NCBI GenBank assembly: GCA_038206725.1 | Contig: JBBRAO010000029.1 | Coordinates: forward strand, 1-42,188 | Direction of reading: 5' to 3' | DNA length: 42,188 nt | Source: JBAXXL01 sp038206725 | Lineage (GTDB): Bacteria; Bacteroidota; Ignavibacteria; Kapaibacteriales; UBA2268 | Part shown: piece after piece, positions 14,071 through 22,465 of the stretch | How positions within the stretch are numbered: the stretch's first letter is position 1 | How the letters are laid out: each line of letters starts with the position of its first letter | Made by a program: the position numbers and the translations under genes | Notes under the pieces: model-generated | Database searches by the model: none | The model's input: only the letters and a program-made list of their open reading frames with translations | Told to the model about the DNA's origin: nothing

Positions 14071-15648
14071 TTATTTTTTATATACGATTTTTCCGTTCAC
14101 AATTGTTAAAATGACTTTTGTGTTTTTAATCCCTTTTGGATTTGTCAGGTCATTGTCAATAATTATTATATCGGCTTGTAGGTTTTTTTCAATTCTGCCG
14201 CGAGTCGTTATTCCCAGATATTCGCGTGGATTAAGCGAATATATCTTGAGCGCTTCGTTGGTGCTAATACATTCTCCGGCGTTCCAAGGTGTAGCGTCGT
14301 CGAAGGGAACACGATTGACAAAAGCGTCAATCCCCAAAAATGGATTTGGCGATTCGATAGGGAAGTCCGAACCGGCAAGCATTTTAGCTCCCGCGTCTAA
14401 TAATGACTTCCATTTGTACCCGATGAGTGTCGCGCGTTCTTTGCCCAAACGTTTGTCCGCCATATTAGCGTCGCTTATGCAGTGAATGGGTTGGATTGAG
14501 GCGATGCAGTTGTATTTTGCGTATTTCACGATATCCTCAGCGGCAAGTAATTGCGAATGTTCCACCCTTAATAGGTTTTTCGGATGTAATTCTGTGTATA
14601 GTCTGCCGAAGTTATCTAATACCAAGCTGTTAGCTCTGTCTCCGATTGAGTGGATGGCAATATCAAAACCTTTTACAAGCCCGATTTTTGCCTTTTTGTA
14701 AAACGAGTCCTGTGGCATAAGTAATAATCCGGAAGTCTCCGGTTTGTCGGTATAGGGTTCAGAAAGTGCCGCCCCATAAGAGCCCAATGCTCCGTCGGCG
14801 TAGAATTTCAAACCGCGAATGGAAAAATACTCGCCTGTAAAAGGTTTGGAACAATATTCTAAGTATTCATCATTTTGCGCTGTTGGATAACCTTGTATCC
14901 TGATTTTTAATTCCTTATTTTTTTCCATTTTCTTTAAAACCCGAACTTCTTCGAGATTCAAATCAAAAGAGTGAATTTCCGTCAGGCCATAAGATATTAG
15001 TTTGTCTTGAGCGATAAGGATTAAATTTCGTATTTCTTCATCCGATGTGTTTGGTAATAGGTTCATTACCATATCCGCCGCATTATCAATCAGAACACCC
15101 GTCAATGAACCATCCCTGTTATGTAAAATTTTTCCGCCATCGGGATCTTTTGTGTTTTGGTCTATTTTTGCTAATTCAAGAGCTTTGGAATTCACCCATA
15201 TCGAATGGCCATCGGTTCTTCTGAATATAACCGGAATATTGGGATACGTCGAATCGAGGATTTCTTTTGTAGGGAGTTCTTTTACTAACCATCTTTCCTG
15301 ATTCCAGCCTCGCCCATAAAGCCATTTTCCGCGATTGGGTTTGTAATTTTTGGCTATATCTACGCACTCCTTTGGAGATTTTGCGGATGAAAAATCAGGT
15401 TCGGTTAACATATTTCCTAAACCAACTAGATGTCCGTGTGAATCGCAAAGCCCGGGTAAAATATACGAATTGTCCACTTCGATGGTTTTACCGTCTAAAA
15501 CAATTATAGATTTACCACTTGTCTCAGCGACATCGGTGATAATACCTTTTTCAATAACAACTTTTAATTGCCGCGGCATATAATTTTGACTTATTCCCAA
15601 AGAAATCACCGTAAAAAATAATGCAATAATCATCAAAGTATTTTTCAT
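14071..15648 (-). CDS. Exported amidohydrolase, YtcJ-like (Amidohydro_3)
   Basis: 525 aa with a signal peptide (MKNTLMIIALFFTVISLGIS, cleavage near Q21). The metal-dependent hydrolase pattern is clear: YILPGLCDSHGHLVGLG (H71, H73), RRTDGHSIWVNSKAL, FYADGALGSYGAALSEPY, AIHSIGDRAN, RVEHSQLL and AGSDFPIESPNPFLG. This matches the YtcJ/long-chain-like amidohydrolases, whose substrates are mostly unknown. Export is unusual for a cytoplasmic-type hydrolase but common in Bacteroidota. It lies 14 bases downstream of the carboxyltransferase gene and is probably cotranscribed with it. Confidence 0.9.
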   Translation of the reverse strand: MKNTLMIIALFFTVISLGISQNYMPRQLKVVIEKGIITDVAETSGKSIIVLDGKTIEVDNSYILPGLCDSHGHLVGLGNMLTEPDFSSAKSPKECVDIAKNYKPNRGKWLYGRGWNQERWLVKELPTKEILDSTYPNIPVIFRRTDGHSIWVNSKALELAKIDQNTKDPDGGKILHNRDGSLTGVLIDNAADMVMNLLPNTSDEEIRNLILIAQDKLISYGLTEIHSFDLNLEEVRVLKKMEKNKELKIRIQGYPTAQNDEYLEYCSKPFTGEYFSIRGLKFYADGALGSYGAALSEPYTDKPETSGLLLMPQDSFYKKAKIGLVKGFDIAIHSIGDRANSLVLDNFGRLYTELHPKNLLRVEHSQLLAAEDIVKYAKYNCIASIQPIHCISDANMADKRLGKERATLIGYKWKSLLDAGAKMLAGSDFPIESPNPFLGIDAFVNRVPFDDATPWNAGECISTNEALKIYSLNPREYLGITTRGRIEKNLQADIIIIDNDLTNPKGIKNTKVILTIVNGKIVYKK

Positions 15649-15662
15649 ATTTAATCACTTAA

Positions 15663-17441
15663 TTATAACATAGTTAAAATCAATTGTCCTCGTCCGACAA
15701 TTTCACCTTGTTCAACCCAAATTTCCAAAATTTCGCCGTCGAATGGAGATGTTATCATATCAACATAAGTTGTAGCTTCTATATAGCAAAGCGTTTGATC
15801 TTTTTTAATTTTGTCCCCTACTTTAATAGGATCCATTCCTTTACCAAAATATAGATTATATAAAACCTTGCCTTTAGCGTGAGACTTTATCTCCTTTTGA
15901 TCGGGATGGGTTTTCTTTGTTTTAGGTTTAGGATCAGGTTGTTTTACAATGACTTCGGTTACAGCGGCTGTGGCGGTTTTTGTAATTTTCGCCCTTCCAA
16001 GTTCTTCTGTGAACTTCTCTTTAGCTTTTCCCGATTTATATTCCCTGTATTCGCGTGGGTGCATTGCAAATTCGAATAATTCTTCATCATCCGGTCCAAA
16101 TTCCCATCCATTTTCAATCATTTCTGCTTTTGTGGCTTCCAATTTATCGGGATAGTTATCCTGAGGTAAACCTTGACTAAATACTTTTTGTTGTTTATTA
16201 GCAAGCTCGATTATTTCAGGTGCTAACGGACCCGGCAGTTTCCCTGCTTTGCCCAAAATCATATCCCAAGTGTTGTTATCAATCATAGAATAGCGTTCGT
16301 TTCCTTTAATCATCTGCATCACGTTCAGTAAAGCAACGTTTTTGATATATTGGCTGAACGGCGTTACCAATGGAGGATAACCCATTTTTGGCCATACATA
16401 TTGTACTTCATCGAATAGTTTTATAACCATATCATCTTGGGTTAATTCAGGTTGATTTTTTTCGCGAAGGAATCTGTTTATTCCATCGTGAACGCCTTTC
16501 AAATCTGCCATCATACTGCCCATCATACCACCGGGTAAACCGCAAAGAACCAGCAATGAAGTCATAGTCCTATTCGTTGGGTCAATAAAATATCCTAAGA
16601 AATCATCTATGAAACTCTGAGTCATAGCTCGCGCTTCCATATATGCTTTCATATTGATATCCGGTACCGAAAAACCGGCATCAATAAGCATTTCGCGTAA
16701 AGTGATTACATCGGGATGCACCATACCCCAAGACAACGGTTCCATAGCAACATCCAGATAATCCGCTCCGGCTTTAGCCACTTCAAGCATCGATACCATT
16801 GAAAAACCGGGACCGGAATGACCGTGATATTGAACAATAAGGTCGGGATATTTATCTTTAATGGCTTTGACCAATTTACCTAATGTTACAGGTCGTCCTA
16901 TGCCTGCCATATCCTTCAACGCTATTTCTTGAGCACCAAATTCAACCACTTTATCAACGATGCCCATATAATAATCAATTGTATGAACAGGAGAATGGGT
17001 AATACTTAAAGCCGGTTGGGAAATCATTCCCGCTTCTCGAGCATATTTAATCGAGAGTTCAAGGTTTCTATAATCATTCAAACCGCAAAACGAACGGGCA
17101 ATATTAACACCTTGGGCTTTTTTTACTTGGTACATCAAACGTCGTACATCCGCCGGAACGGGGTACATACGAATACCGTTTAAAGCGCGTTCCAGCATTT
17201 GGGTTTGGATACCTGCATCGTTGAAAGGTTTAACCCATTTGCGGACAGCATCGTTAGGATTTTCGCCATACAATAGGCAGACTTGCTCGAAAGCTCCGCC
17301 ATTGGTTTCTATCCTTGAAAAACAGCCCATTTCGATTAAAGCAGGTGCTATTTGAACTAATTGGTCAACCCGCGGGACATATTTACCTGAAGATTGCCAC
17401 ATATCGCGGTAAACCAAACAAAATTTTATTTCTCTACCCAA
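15663..17441 (-). CDS. Oxaloacetate decarboxylase alpha-like carboxyltransferase with non-biotinylatable carrier domain
   Basis: 592 aa. Residues 1-300 form the carboxyltransferase barrel, with likely metal ligands D13 (YRDMWQSSGK), K176 (LKDMAGIG, the carbamylated Lys) and H206/H208 (YHGHSG). A PYC_OADA domain follows (GLPGGMMGSMMADL, WPKMGYPPLVTPFSQY), then a Lys/Pro linker and a C-terminal biotinyl/lipoyl fold (about 515-592). Bacteroidota relatives carry E-A-M-K at the hairpin tip; this one reads CYIEATTYVDMI, with Thr in place of Met-Lys (15768-15779), and no lysine nearby. The frame is intact. The family transfers carboxyl groups between oxaloacetate, pyruvate or methylmalonyl-CoA and biotin; without the lysine this protein may be a non-biotin decarboxylase, use another carrier, or be inactive. 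No beta/gamma subunits are in the window. A -7 box lies at 17524-17517. Confidence 0.9.
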   Translation of the reverse strand: MGREIKFCLVYRDMWQSSGKYVPRVDQLVQIAPALIEMGCFSRIETNGGAFEQVCLLYGENPNDAVRKWVKPFNDAGIQTQMLERALNGIRMYPVPADVRRLMYQVKKAQGVNIARSFCGLNDYRNLELSIKYAREAGMISQPALSITHSPVHTIDYYMGIVDKVVEFGAQEIALKDMAGIGRPVTLGKLVKAIKDKYPDLIVQYHGHSGPGFSMVSMLEVAKAGADYLDVAMEPLSWGMVHPDVITLREMLIDAGFSVPDINMKAYMEARAMTQSFIDDFLGYFIDPTNRTMTSLLVLCGLPGGMMGSMMADLKGVHDGINRFLREKNQPELTQDDMVIKLFDEVQYVWPKMGYPPLVTPFSQYIKNVALLNVMQMIKGNERYSMIDNNTWDMILGKAGKLPGPLAPEIIELANKQQKVFSQGLPQDNYPDKLEATKAEMIENGWEFGPDDEELFEFAMHPREYREYKSGKAKEKFTEELGRAKITKTATAAVTEVIVKQPDPKPKTKKTHPDQKEIKSHAKGKVLYNLYFGKGMDPIKVGDKIKKDQTLCYIEATTYVDMITSPFDGEILEIWVEQGEIVGRGQLILTML

Positions 17442-17516
17442 TTAACTGATTCCTATATAATTAAATCTATTGCTTGTTGATACGGTTATAAATCAATACA
17501 TATATCTGTACCTTTT

Positions 17517-17524
17517 CAAAAATA
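17517..17524 (-). promoter_or_regulatory. -7 box for the carboxyltransferase-amidohydrolase operon
   Basis: The minus strand reads TATTTTTG (TAnnTTTG) 76 bases upstream of the ATG at 17441. Confidence 0.35.
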
Positions 17525-17637
17525 CGTAAAAGTACAGTAATGGTTCAATGAAATTTTGAATTTTTCTCTATTTTTTGAGTGTAAAACAGCTTTTTTTGTA
17601 AAAATTATCAAAAGTAAGATAAAACTGTGGAATTTAA

Positions 17638-18372
17638 TTAATAGTTTTCACATGGCTGAAGGTAAACTGCTTTAATAAATTGTTTCTCGACTATAAAATA
17701 GAATGAGAATACTAAGCATTGGTTGATAAATACAACAATTAATCCGGTAAGGGAACCGTTTAAAATGGCAATCGCATATCCTTGAAGTTGACCTATTCCG
17801 TACATCGGATTCGAAATAAATCTATAGGGTCCACTGCAAACAAATTCGCAAATTTTTCTACCTACAAACATATCCTTCCAATAATAAATGTCAATACCAA
17901 CAACCTTAGCTGACCATAATTTTACAACGTAACCAACTATAAATAAGACACCAACTATGACAAAAAGAATCGTTGCGGGAAAATCGGCAAAAATATCTGT
18001 TCGTGTGGATGTTGATAAATAACTCATACTGATACCGTTATTGAAAAATAAAAAGCCAAGTACGCTTTGATAAAAAATATAAGCTTTTTCTTCGGATTTG
18101 AATTTCTTAATCAGCCACAAACGTAATCCGTTTTGGGGTAAAATCAAATATATTGAACCGATGTATAGCACTTCAAAAATAATATAATAAATTAAAGCTA
18201 TATGAAAATTATCAGCTAAATATTTGGCCGAAATGTACGAAAAAGCGAGTGAAATAGCTATCAATGATGAATTTAAGAAATTAATCGGTTTAAGTACGAA
18301 ACCCGTTGTTCCTATGATTAATTTAATTATATCCACAAGATTCTTTAGTATTTTTTTTAAAGTTTTTTCCAT
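17638..18372 (-). CDS. Integral-membrane methyltransferase, isoprenylcysteine/phospholipid methyltransferase-like
   Basis: 244 aa, mostly hydrophobic, with about six membrane segments. Near the C-terminus CSGPYRFISNPMYGIGQLQGYAIAI matches the SAM-binding G-P-Y-R-x-x-x-(H/N)-P-M-Y motif of the ICMT/PEMT family, and VEKQFIKAVY follows at the place of the family's acidic-pair motif (here E-K). Such enzymes methylate phosphatidylethanolamine or a carboxyl group at the membrane; which one cannot be told. The usual His before Pro is Asn here. It is monocistronic, with a -7 box at 18452-18445. Confidence 0.75.
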   Translation of the reverse strand: MEKTLKKILKNLVDIIKLIIGTTGFVLKPINFLNSSLIAISLAFSYISAKYLADNFHIALIYYIIFEVLYIGSIYLILPQNGLRLWLIKKFKSEEKAYIFYQSVLGFLFFNNGISMSYLSTSTRTDIFADFPATILFVIVGVLFIVGYVVKLWSAKVVGIDIYYWKDMFVGRKICEFVCSGPYRFISNPMYGIGQLQGYAIAILNGSLTGLIVVFINQCLVFSFYFIVEKQFIKAVYLQPCENY

Positions 18373-18444
18373 ATTATGACCTTTATGATTGAAGATATTT
18401 CTTTGAAAAAATTGATTTTTATAAAAATTGTATTAATACTTTTT

Positions 18445-18452
18445 CAAATATA
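18445..18452 (-). promoter_or_regulatory. -7 box for the membrane methyltransferase
   Basis: The minus strand reads TATATTTG (TAnnTTTG) 73 bases upstream of the ATG at 18372, in an AT-rich leader. Confidence 0.3.
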
Positions 18453-18607
18453 AATAATATATAATAATTAATACAAGTAATGAATAATATTTATCTCAAA
18501 TATTATAAAGATGGTTAAAAAAAGAAACCTGAAAACGACAATTTCGTAATGTTAAAAATCCAATTGTTTGATTTTTGCAATATTATGGGTGTAATTACGT
18601 GATAGTA

Positions 18608-18615
18608 TAACTTTG
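18608..18615 (+). promoter_or_regulatory. -7 box for the DEAD-box helicase
   Basis: TAACTTTG (TAnnTTTG) lies 35 bases before the TTG start at 18650; TTTG tracts at 18567 and 18574 are upstream but about 30 bases away, longer than usual. Confidence 0.4.
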
Positions 18616-18649
18616 CTAAAAGGCAAAATTTACACACAAGGTAAGAATC

Positions 18650-20185
18650 TTGACGAAAAATATTGAATTACGAATCTCAAAAAACAAATCTAATTTGCTT
18701 TTCCAATCATTAAACATAATTGAACCCATACTAAAAGCTGTCGAAGAAGAAGGTTATACTATTCCGACTCCTATCCAATCAGAATCAATTCCAATTATTT
18801 TGGAAGGTACCGATTTGCTGGGCTGTGCTCAAACAGGTACGGGGAAAACTGCGGCATTTGCAATACCAATTCTGCAACTTTTAAGTGCCGATAAATCGCA
18901 GGACAGAAAACGAAAAATCCGCAGTCTAATAGTTACTCCAACTCGTGAGTTGGCTATCCAGATTGAAGAAAGTTTTAAGGCTTACGGGCGTCACGCCGGA
19001 TTGACAAGTACTGTGATTTTTGGCGGAGTTAACCAGAATCCACAAACGGCTGTACTTAGAAATGGTGTTGATATATTGATTGCTACTCCCGGGAGACTAT
19101 TGGATTTGATGAACCAAGGTTACTTGTCGTTAGCCGATGTAGAAATTTTTGTTTTGGATGAAGCAGACCGTATGTTGGATATGGGCTTTATTCACGATGT
19201 AAAAAAAATCATCGCTAAACTTCCAAAAACAAGGCAATCACTGTTCTTTTCAGCTACAATGCCACCAGAAATTATAAAACTTGCTAATACCATCTTGAAT
19301 AATCCTAAAATGGTATCCGTCACACCGTTGTCATCAACAGTGGATATTATCAATCAATTTGTTTATTTCGTTGATAAAGAGAATAAAAACTCGTTGTTGA
19401 TAGATATTTTGCAAGATACGAATATAAAAAACGTGCTCGTTTTTACTCGCACAAAACACGGTGCTAATAAAGTTGCAAAAATTCTGCTGACCCACAATAT
19501 CTCGGCAGAAGCTATACACGGGAATAAATCACAAAGTGCGCGCCAAGCCGCTCTTTCAAATTTCAAAGCTCAAACTACACGAGTTTTGGTTGCTACTGAT
19601 ATCGCCGCACGTGGTATTGATGTAGATGATTTAGGCTATGTTATTAATTTTGAAATGCCGAATATCGCCGAAACTTATGTACATCGTATCGGCAGAACGG
19701 GCAGAGCCGGTGCAGAAGGAACAGCTTATTCTTTTTGCGATGCTGAAGAAAAAGCTTATTTGCGCGATATAGAAAAATTAATTTCAAAGAAAATTGAAGT
19801 TGTTGAAAAACATCTATATCCTTTGAAAAACAATAATCCGGTAAAAGTACTTGAACAACATCAAATTCGCACTAATGCCGGTCATTCAAGACCACAACCT
19901 CGCGGAAACAGCACACCGCCAAAAGCGGCTTTTCACGACCAAGAGCGAGCTAATGTTATTCATTCCAAACCGAAAAAGCACGGTATGATTCCTCCAAAAG
20001 AACCAATTGAAGATTATGTACGTGGAAATTTCAATCATTCGAAGCCAAAACCGCATAGCAATGGAATCGCTGTGAAAGCACCGGTCAAAGACCTTCCGCG
20101 TGGGAATTTTGAACCGGCAAGACCGAAACCAAGCGGCAAGAGCAACCCCAAAAAATGGTATAGCAAGCCCAAAGCATCACGCTAA
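18650..20185 (+). CDS. DEAD-box ATP-dependent RNA helicase, RhlE-like
   Basis: 511 aa. Core motifs in order are the Q-motif GYTIPTPIQSESIP, motif I AQTGTGKT (60-67), PTRELA, DEAD (170-173), SAT (201-203), then ARGIDVDD and HRIGRTGRAG in the second RecA domain. Such helicases remodel RNA in ribosome assembly and mRNA decay. No ATG precedes the core; a TTG start at 18650, with AAGG upstream, gives a 20-residue basic lead before the conserved FQSLNIIEPILKA, and a TTG at 18692 is the alternative. After about residue 395 comes a basic tail with three and a half tandem repeats of about 26 residues (412-511), each beginning H-S-(K/R)-P and ending near R-G-N, likely an RNA-binding extension. Confidence 0.95.
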   Translation: MTKNIELRISKNKSNLLFQSLNIIEPILKAVEEEGYTIPTPIQSESIPIILEGTDLLGCAQTGTGKTAAFAIPILQLLSADKSQDRKRKIRSLIVTPTRELAIQIEESFKAYGRHAGLTSTVIFGGVNQNPQTAVLRNGVDILIATPGRLLDLMNQGYLSLADVEIFVLDEADRMLDMGFIHDVKKIIAKLPKTRQSLFFSATMPPEIIKLANTILNNPKMVSVTPLSSTVDIINQFVYFVDKENKNSLLIDILQDTNIKNVLVFTRTKHGANKVAKILLTHNISAEAIHGNKSQSARQAALSNFKAQTTRVLVATDIAARGIDVDDLGYVINFEMPNIAETYVHRIGRTGRAGAEGTAYSFCDAEEKAYLRDIEKLISKKIEVVEKHLYPLKNNNPVKVLEQHQIRTNAGHSRPQPRGNSTPPKAAFHDQERANVIHSKPKKHGMIPPKEPIEDYVRGNFNHSKPKPHSNGIAVKAPVKDLPRGNFEPARPKPSGKSNPKKWYSKPKASR

Positions 20186-20253
20186 TTTCTAAAATTGTTC
20201 CTGATTGTTATGTCTTCGTATCAAGCTATGACTCAACAATGATAATATTAATT

Positions 20254-20286
20254 AGCAGGACTTTACTTCCAAAGTAAAGTCCTGCT
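20254..20286. terminator. Perfect 15-bp bidirectional terminator
   Basis: AGCAGGACTTTACTT (20254-20268), loop CCA, AAGTAAAGTCCTGCT (20272-20286). It lies between the convergent helicase and TatD/OMP genes. A partial TCATCCGAT-family remnant (ATCCGATAACCGGAT) follows at about 20300. Confidence 0.85.
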
Positions 20287-20341
20287 ATATTTTATATACA
20301 TCCGATAACCGGATTACAGTTTTATTTCCAAATTTATTTTA

Positions 20342-21091
20342 TTATTTTGAAACCGACCAAGGATACCAAGAGATAGTCAATCTTGGTATTGAATAAAACC
20401 AAGTCACATCAACAGGTGTGTTGTATTGAACCGGTTGATTTTGCTCATCGTATCTATAATCTATTTTTAATGTAGAGTAATCGAACGAGAAATCTACTTT
20501 CCATTCAGCGGCTAAAGTAATCATACCAGCACTACCGGCTTTAATGTTAGCCATTACACCGATACCGCCATTCATTCCATACTTAAGAAATGTATTAAAT
20601 TCATTTTTATCAAGACTATATTTGGTATAAATAACTTGTCCACCAATAACAGCATAAATGTTCAATTTTTGCCAAGGGGTAGCCACAAATTTAGCAGAAA
20701 GCTCCGCAATATAATGATAATTCGGGTCTCTGACTATATCTCCTTTGCCATCCTTCATTGTTTTTTTATCTTTTGAATATATATATGTTCCCTCTAACAA
20801 TATATATTCATTGAGGTAATAACCTAATCCCCCACCCAATGAAAGAATACCATCGGCGCTTCTTTCTTCTTGTTCAGGATAAAATGTCTGAACAATAGTG
20901 TTAGTAGCAATAATCATATTAATACCGAATGTTTTTTTATACGGGTTGTAATGCTCTGTGTCCGTTGAATCGGCATACGCATTTTCATTGTCGTTATTTC
21001 TTTCGTTTTGAGCATAAGAAAAAGTCGGTAAAAACAATAGTGTTAGAATCGCGATTAGTTTGAATAGCCTTTTGGCATTGTCAGTAGTCAT
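20342..21091 (-). CDS. Outer-membrane beta-barrel protein from an internal in-frame start within tatD
   Basis: The ATG at 21091 (Met242 of the long frame) is preceded by GAGGTAAAAAAA, a good Shine-Dalgarno sequence inside the tatD codons for EVKK. The product would be 249 aa: n-region MTTDNAKRLFK, hydrophobic LIAILTLLFLPTF, cleavage SYA-Q, then the mature barrel of about 222 aa. So the last 12 codons of TatD also encode the start of the export signal in the same frame. I see no family name for the barrel; outer-membrane location is inferred from strand pattern and signal peptide. This nested start explains how the barrel could be exported despite the fusion. Confidence 0.6.
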   Translation of the reverse strand: MTTDNAKRLFKLIAILTLLFLPTFSYAQNERNNDNENAYADSTDTEHYNPYKKTFGINMIIATNTIVQTFYPEQEERSADGILSLGGGLGYYLNEYILLEGTYIYSKDKKTMKDGKGDIVRDPNYHYIAELSAKFVATPWQKLNIYAVIGGQVIYTKYSLDKNEFNTFLKYGMNGGIGVMANIKAGSAGMITLAAEWKVDFSFDYSTLKIDYRYDEQNQPVQYNTPVDVTWFYSIPRLTISWYPWSVSK

Positions 21092-21814
21092 TTTTTTTAC
21101 CTCATTTATTGATATTGATTTTATTTCTGCAATTTTTTCTGCTACAAACTTCACATTTGAAGGTGTATTACGTTTTCCTCTATTTGGAACCGGTGTCATA
21201 TATGGACTATCTGTTTCGGTCATAATCCTATCATTCGGTACGGCTCGTACTATATCGTCCATATCATTTTTTTTAAATGTGATATTTCCTGTAAATGATA
21301 CATACATACCGCAATCGATGACTCGTTTTAAAAAATCCATATCCCCAGAAAAACAGTGCATAACACCTTTTAACTTTTCATCTTGGCTTTCTTCCAAAAT
21401 TCTTATCATATCCTCGTCGGAATCCCGATTATGGATAATCAATGGTAGATTTAAACGCTTCGCAATTTCGATATGACGTTTGAATGATTGAATCTGTGTT
21501 TCGTGTGATGCAAAATTATAGAAATAATCCAAACCTGTCTCACCTATAGCTACAACCTTTGGATTATTTCTACATAATTCTTCGATTAAAGATAAATTGT
21601 CTTCATTCGCTTCGTTCGCATTATGCGGATGAATCCCGATAGCCGCAAATATCTTTGGAGATAAAATGGTCGTATTGAGGACCCTTTTAAAATCCTTAGG
21701 TTCAATTGCAGGAATGATTATTGCTTCCAATCCATTGTTAAAAGCTTCCTCACATACTTCGTTCAAATCCTCGAAATACTCCTTGCCATCAATATGTGCG
21801 TGTGTATCAATCAT
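20342..21814 (-). CDS. TatD-family nuclease fused in frame to an outer-membrane beta-barrel
   Basis: 490 codons without a stop. Residues 1-253 are a complete TatD-type metal-dependent DNase: MIDTHAHID (H5, H7), IGIHPHNA, GETGLDYFY, LPLIIHNRDSD, GVMHCFSGD, TETDSPYMTP and the usual ending TTDNAKRLFKL. In place of a stop the frame runs on through LIAILTLLFLPTFSYAQ into a 223-residue beta-barrel-like region rich in alternating aromatic strands (GGGLGYYLNEYILLEGTYIY, MITLAAEWKVDF) ending in ISWYPWSVSK. The junction forms a proper signal peptide when translation starts at Met242. The fusion seems to have arisen by loss of the tatD stop or by gene overlap. TatD usually acts in the cytoplasm in DNA repair and degradation. 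A -7 box TATTTTTG lies at 21844-21837. Confidence 0.9.
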   Translation of the reverse strand: MIDTHAHIDGKEYFEDLNEVCEEAFNNGLEAIIIPAIEPKDFKRVLNTTILSPKIFAAIGIHPHNANEANEDNLSLIEELCRNNPKVVAIGETGLDYFYNFASHETQIQSFKRHIEIAKRLNLPLIIHNRDSDEDMIRILEESQDEKLKGVMHCFSGDMDFLKRVIDCGMYVSFTGNITFKKNDMDDIVRAVPNDRIMTETDSPYMTPVPNRGKRNTPSNVKFVAEKIAEIKSISINEVKKMTTDNAKRLFKLIAILTLLFLPTFSYAQNERNNDNENAYADSTDTEHYNPYKKTFGINMIIATNTIVQTFYPEQEERSADGILSLGGGLGYYLNEYILLEGTYIYSKDKKTMKDGKGDIVRDPNYHYIAELSAKFVATPWQKLNIYAVIGGQVIYTKYSLDKNEFNTFLKYGMNGGIGVMANIKAGSAGMITLAAEWKVDFSFDYSTLKIDYRYDEQNQPVQYNTPVDVTWFYSIPRLTISWYPWSVSK

Positions 21815-21854
21815 AAATTCGCAATTTTTATAAATACAAAAATAGTAAATATAT

Positions 21855-22334
21855 CTATTTGTACGAAGCTATCAGCTCATTTAATCTTCCGATAACTTTG
21901 TTCACGTGACCGTGGACTTTAACATTTTCGAAGACTTCCGCTATATTGCCTTCGGGATCAATTATATAAGTTGTACGGATAATAACTTGATAAACCTTTC
22001 CGAAAAGTTTTTTGTCAGCCCATACTTCATAAGCGGTTGATACAGTTTTGTCGGTATCAGCTATTAAATTGAATTCCAAATTGTGCTTGGCAATGAAATT
22101 GTTATGTGATTTTGCACTATCCGGACTAATACCAATTACTACAGCACCAGTTGAAGTAATGCGTTCCATATTATCACTGAAATCGCAAGCTTCTATGGTA
22201 CACCCCGGTGTATTATCTTTTGGATAGAAGTACAATACAAGCCACTTACCTTTGAAATCCGTTAAGGATATTGCTGATTCATCCTGCAATTTGCCTGTAA
22301 AATCAGGTGCTTTTGTGCTAATTTTTAAAGCCAT
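21855..22334 (-). CDS. bcp: Thioredoxin-dependent peroxiredoxin, PrxQ/Bcp type
   Basis: 159 aa, standard length. KDNTPGCTIEACDF carries the peroxidatic C45 and, five residues on, the resolving C50 of the helical PrxQ class. FKGKWLVLYFYP and SPDSAKSHNNFIAKHNLEFNLIADTDKTVSTAYEVW are typical. It reduces H2O2 and organic peroxides in the cytoplasm using thioredoxin. It lies 40 bases upstream of the TatD/OMP gene on the same strand and may be cotranscribed with it. Confidence 0.95.
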   Translation of the reverse strand: MALKISTKAPDFTGKLQDESAISLTDFKGKWLVLYFYPKDNTPGCTIEACDFSDNMERITSTGAVVIGISPDSAKSHNNFIAKHNLEFNLIADTDKTVSTAYEVWADKKLFGKVYQVIIRTTYIIDPEGNIAEVFENVKVHGHVNKVIGRLNELIASYK

Positions 22335-22430
22335 TGTAAATTACTCGATTGTTAAAAAAAACATATCCTATAATCTCGTTTTAAGGGTGTAATTATTTTA
22401 AATTGTTAATAACTTGAATTAAAAAAAAGG

Positions 22431-22438
22431 TAATTTTG
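22431..22438 (+). promoter_or_regulatory. -7 box for uppP-dciA
   Basis: TAATTTTG (TAnnTTTG) 27 bases before the uppP ATG; a TTG lies at 22403, about 25 bases upstream. Confidence 0.4.
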
Positions 22439-22465
22439 TAAATGAACTTATAGGAAATTTGTCAA

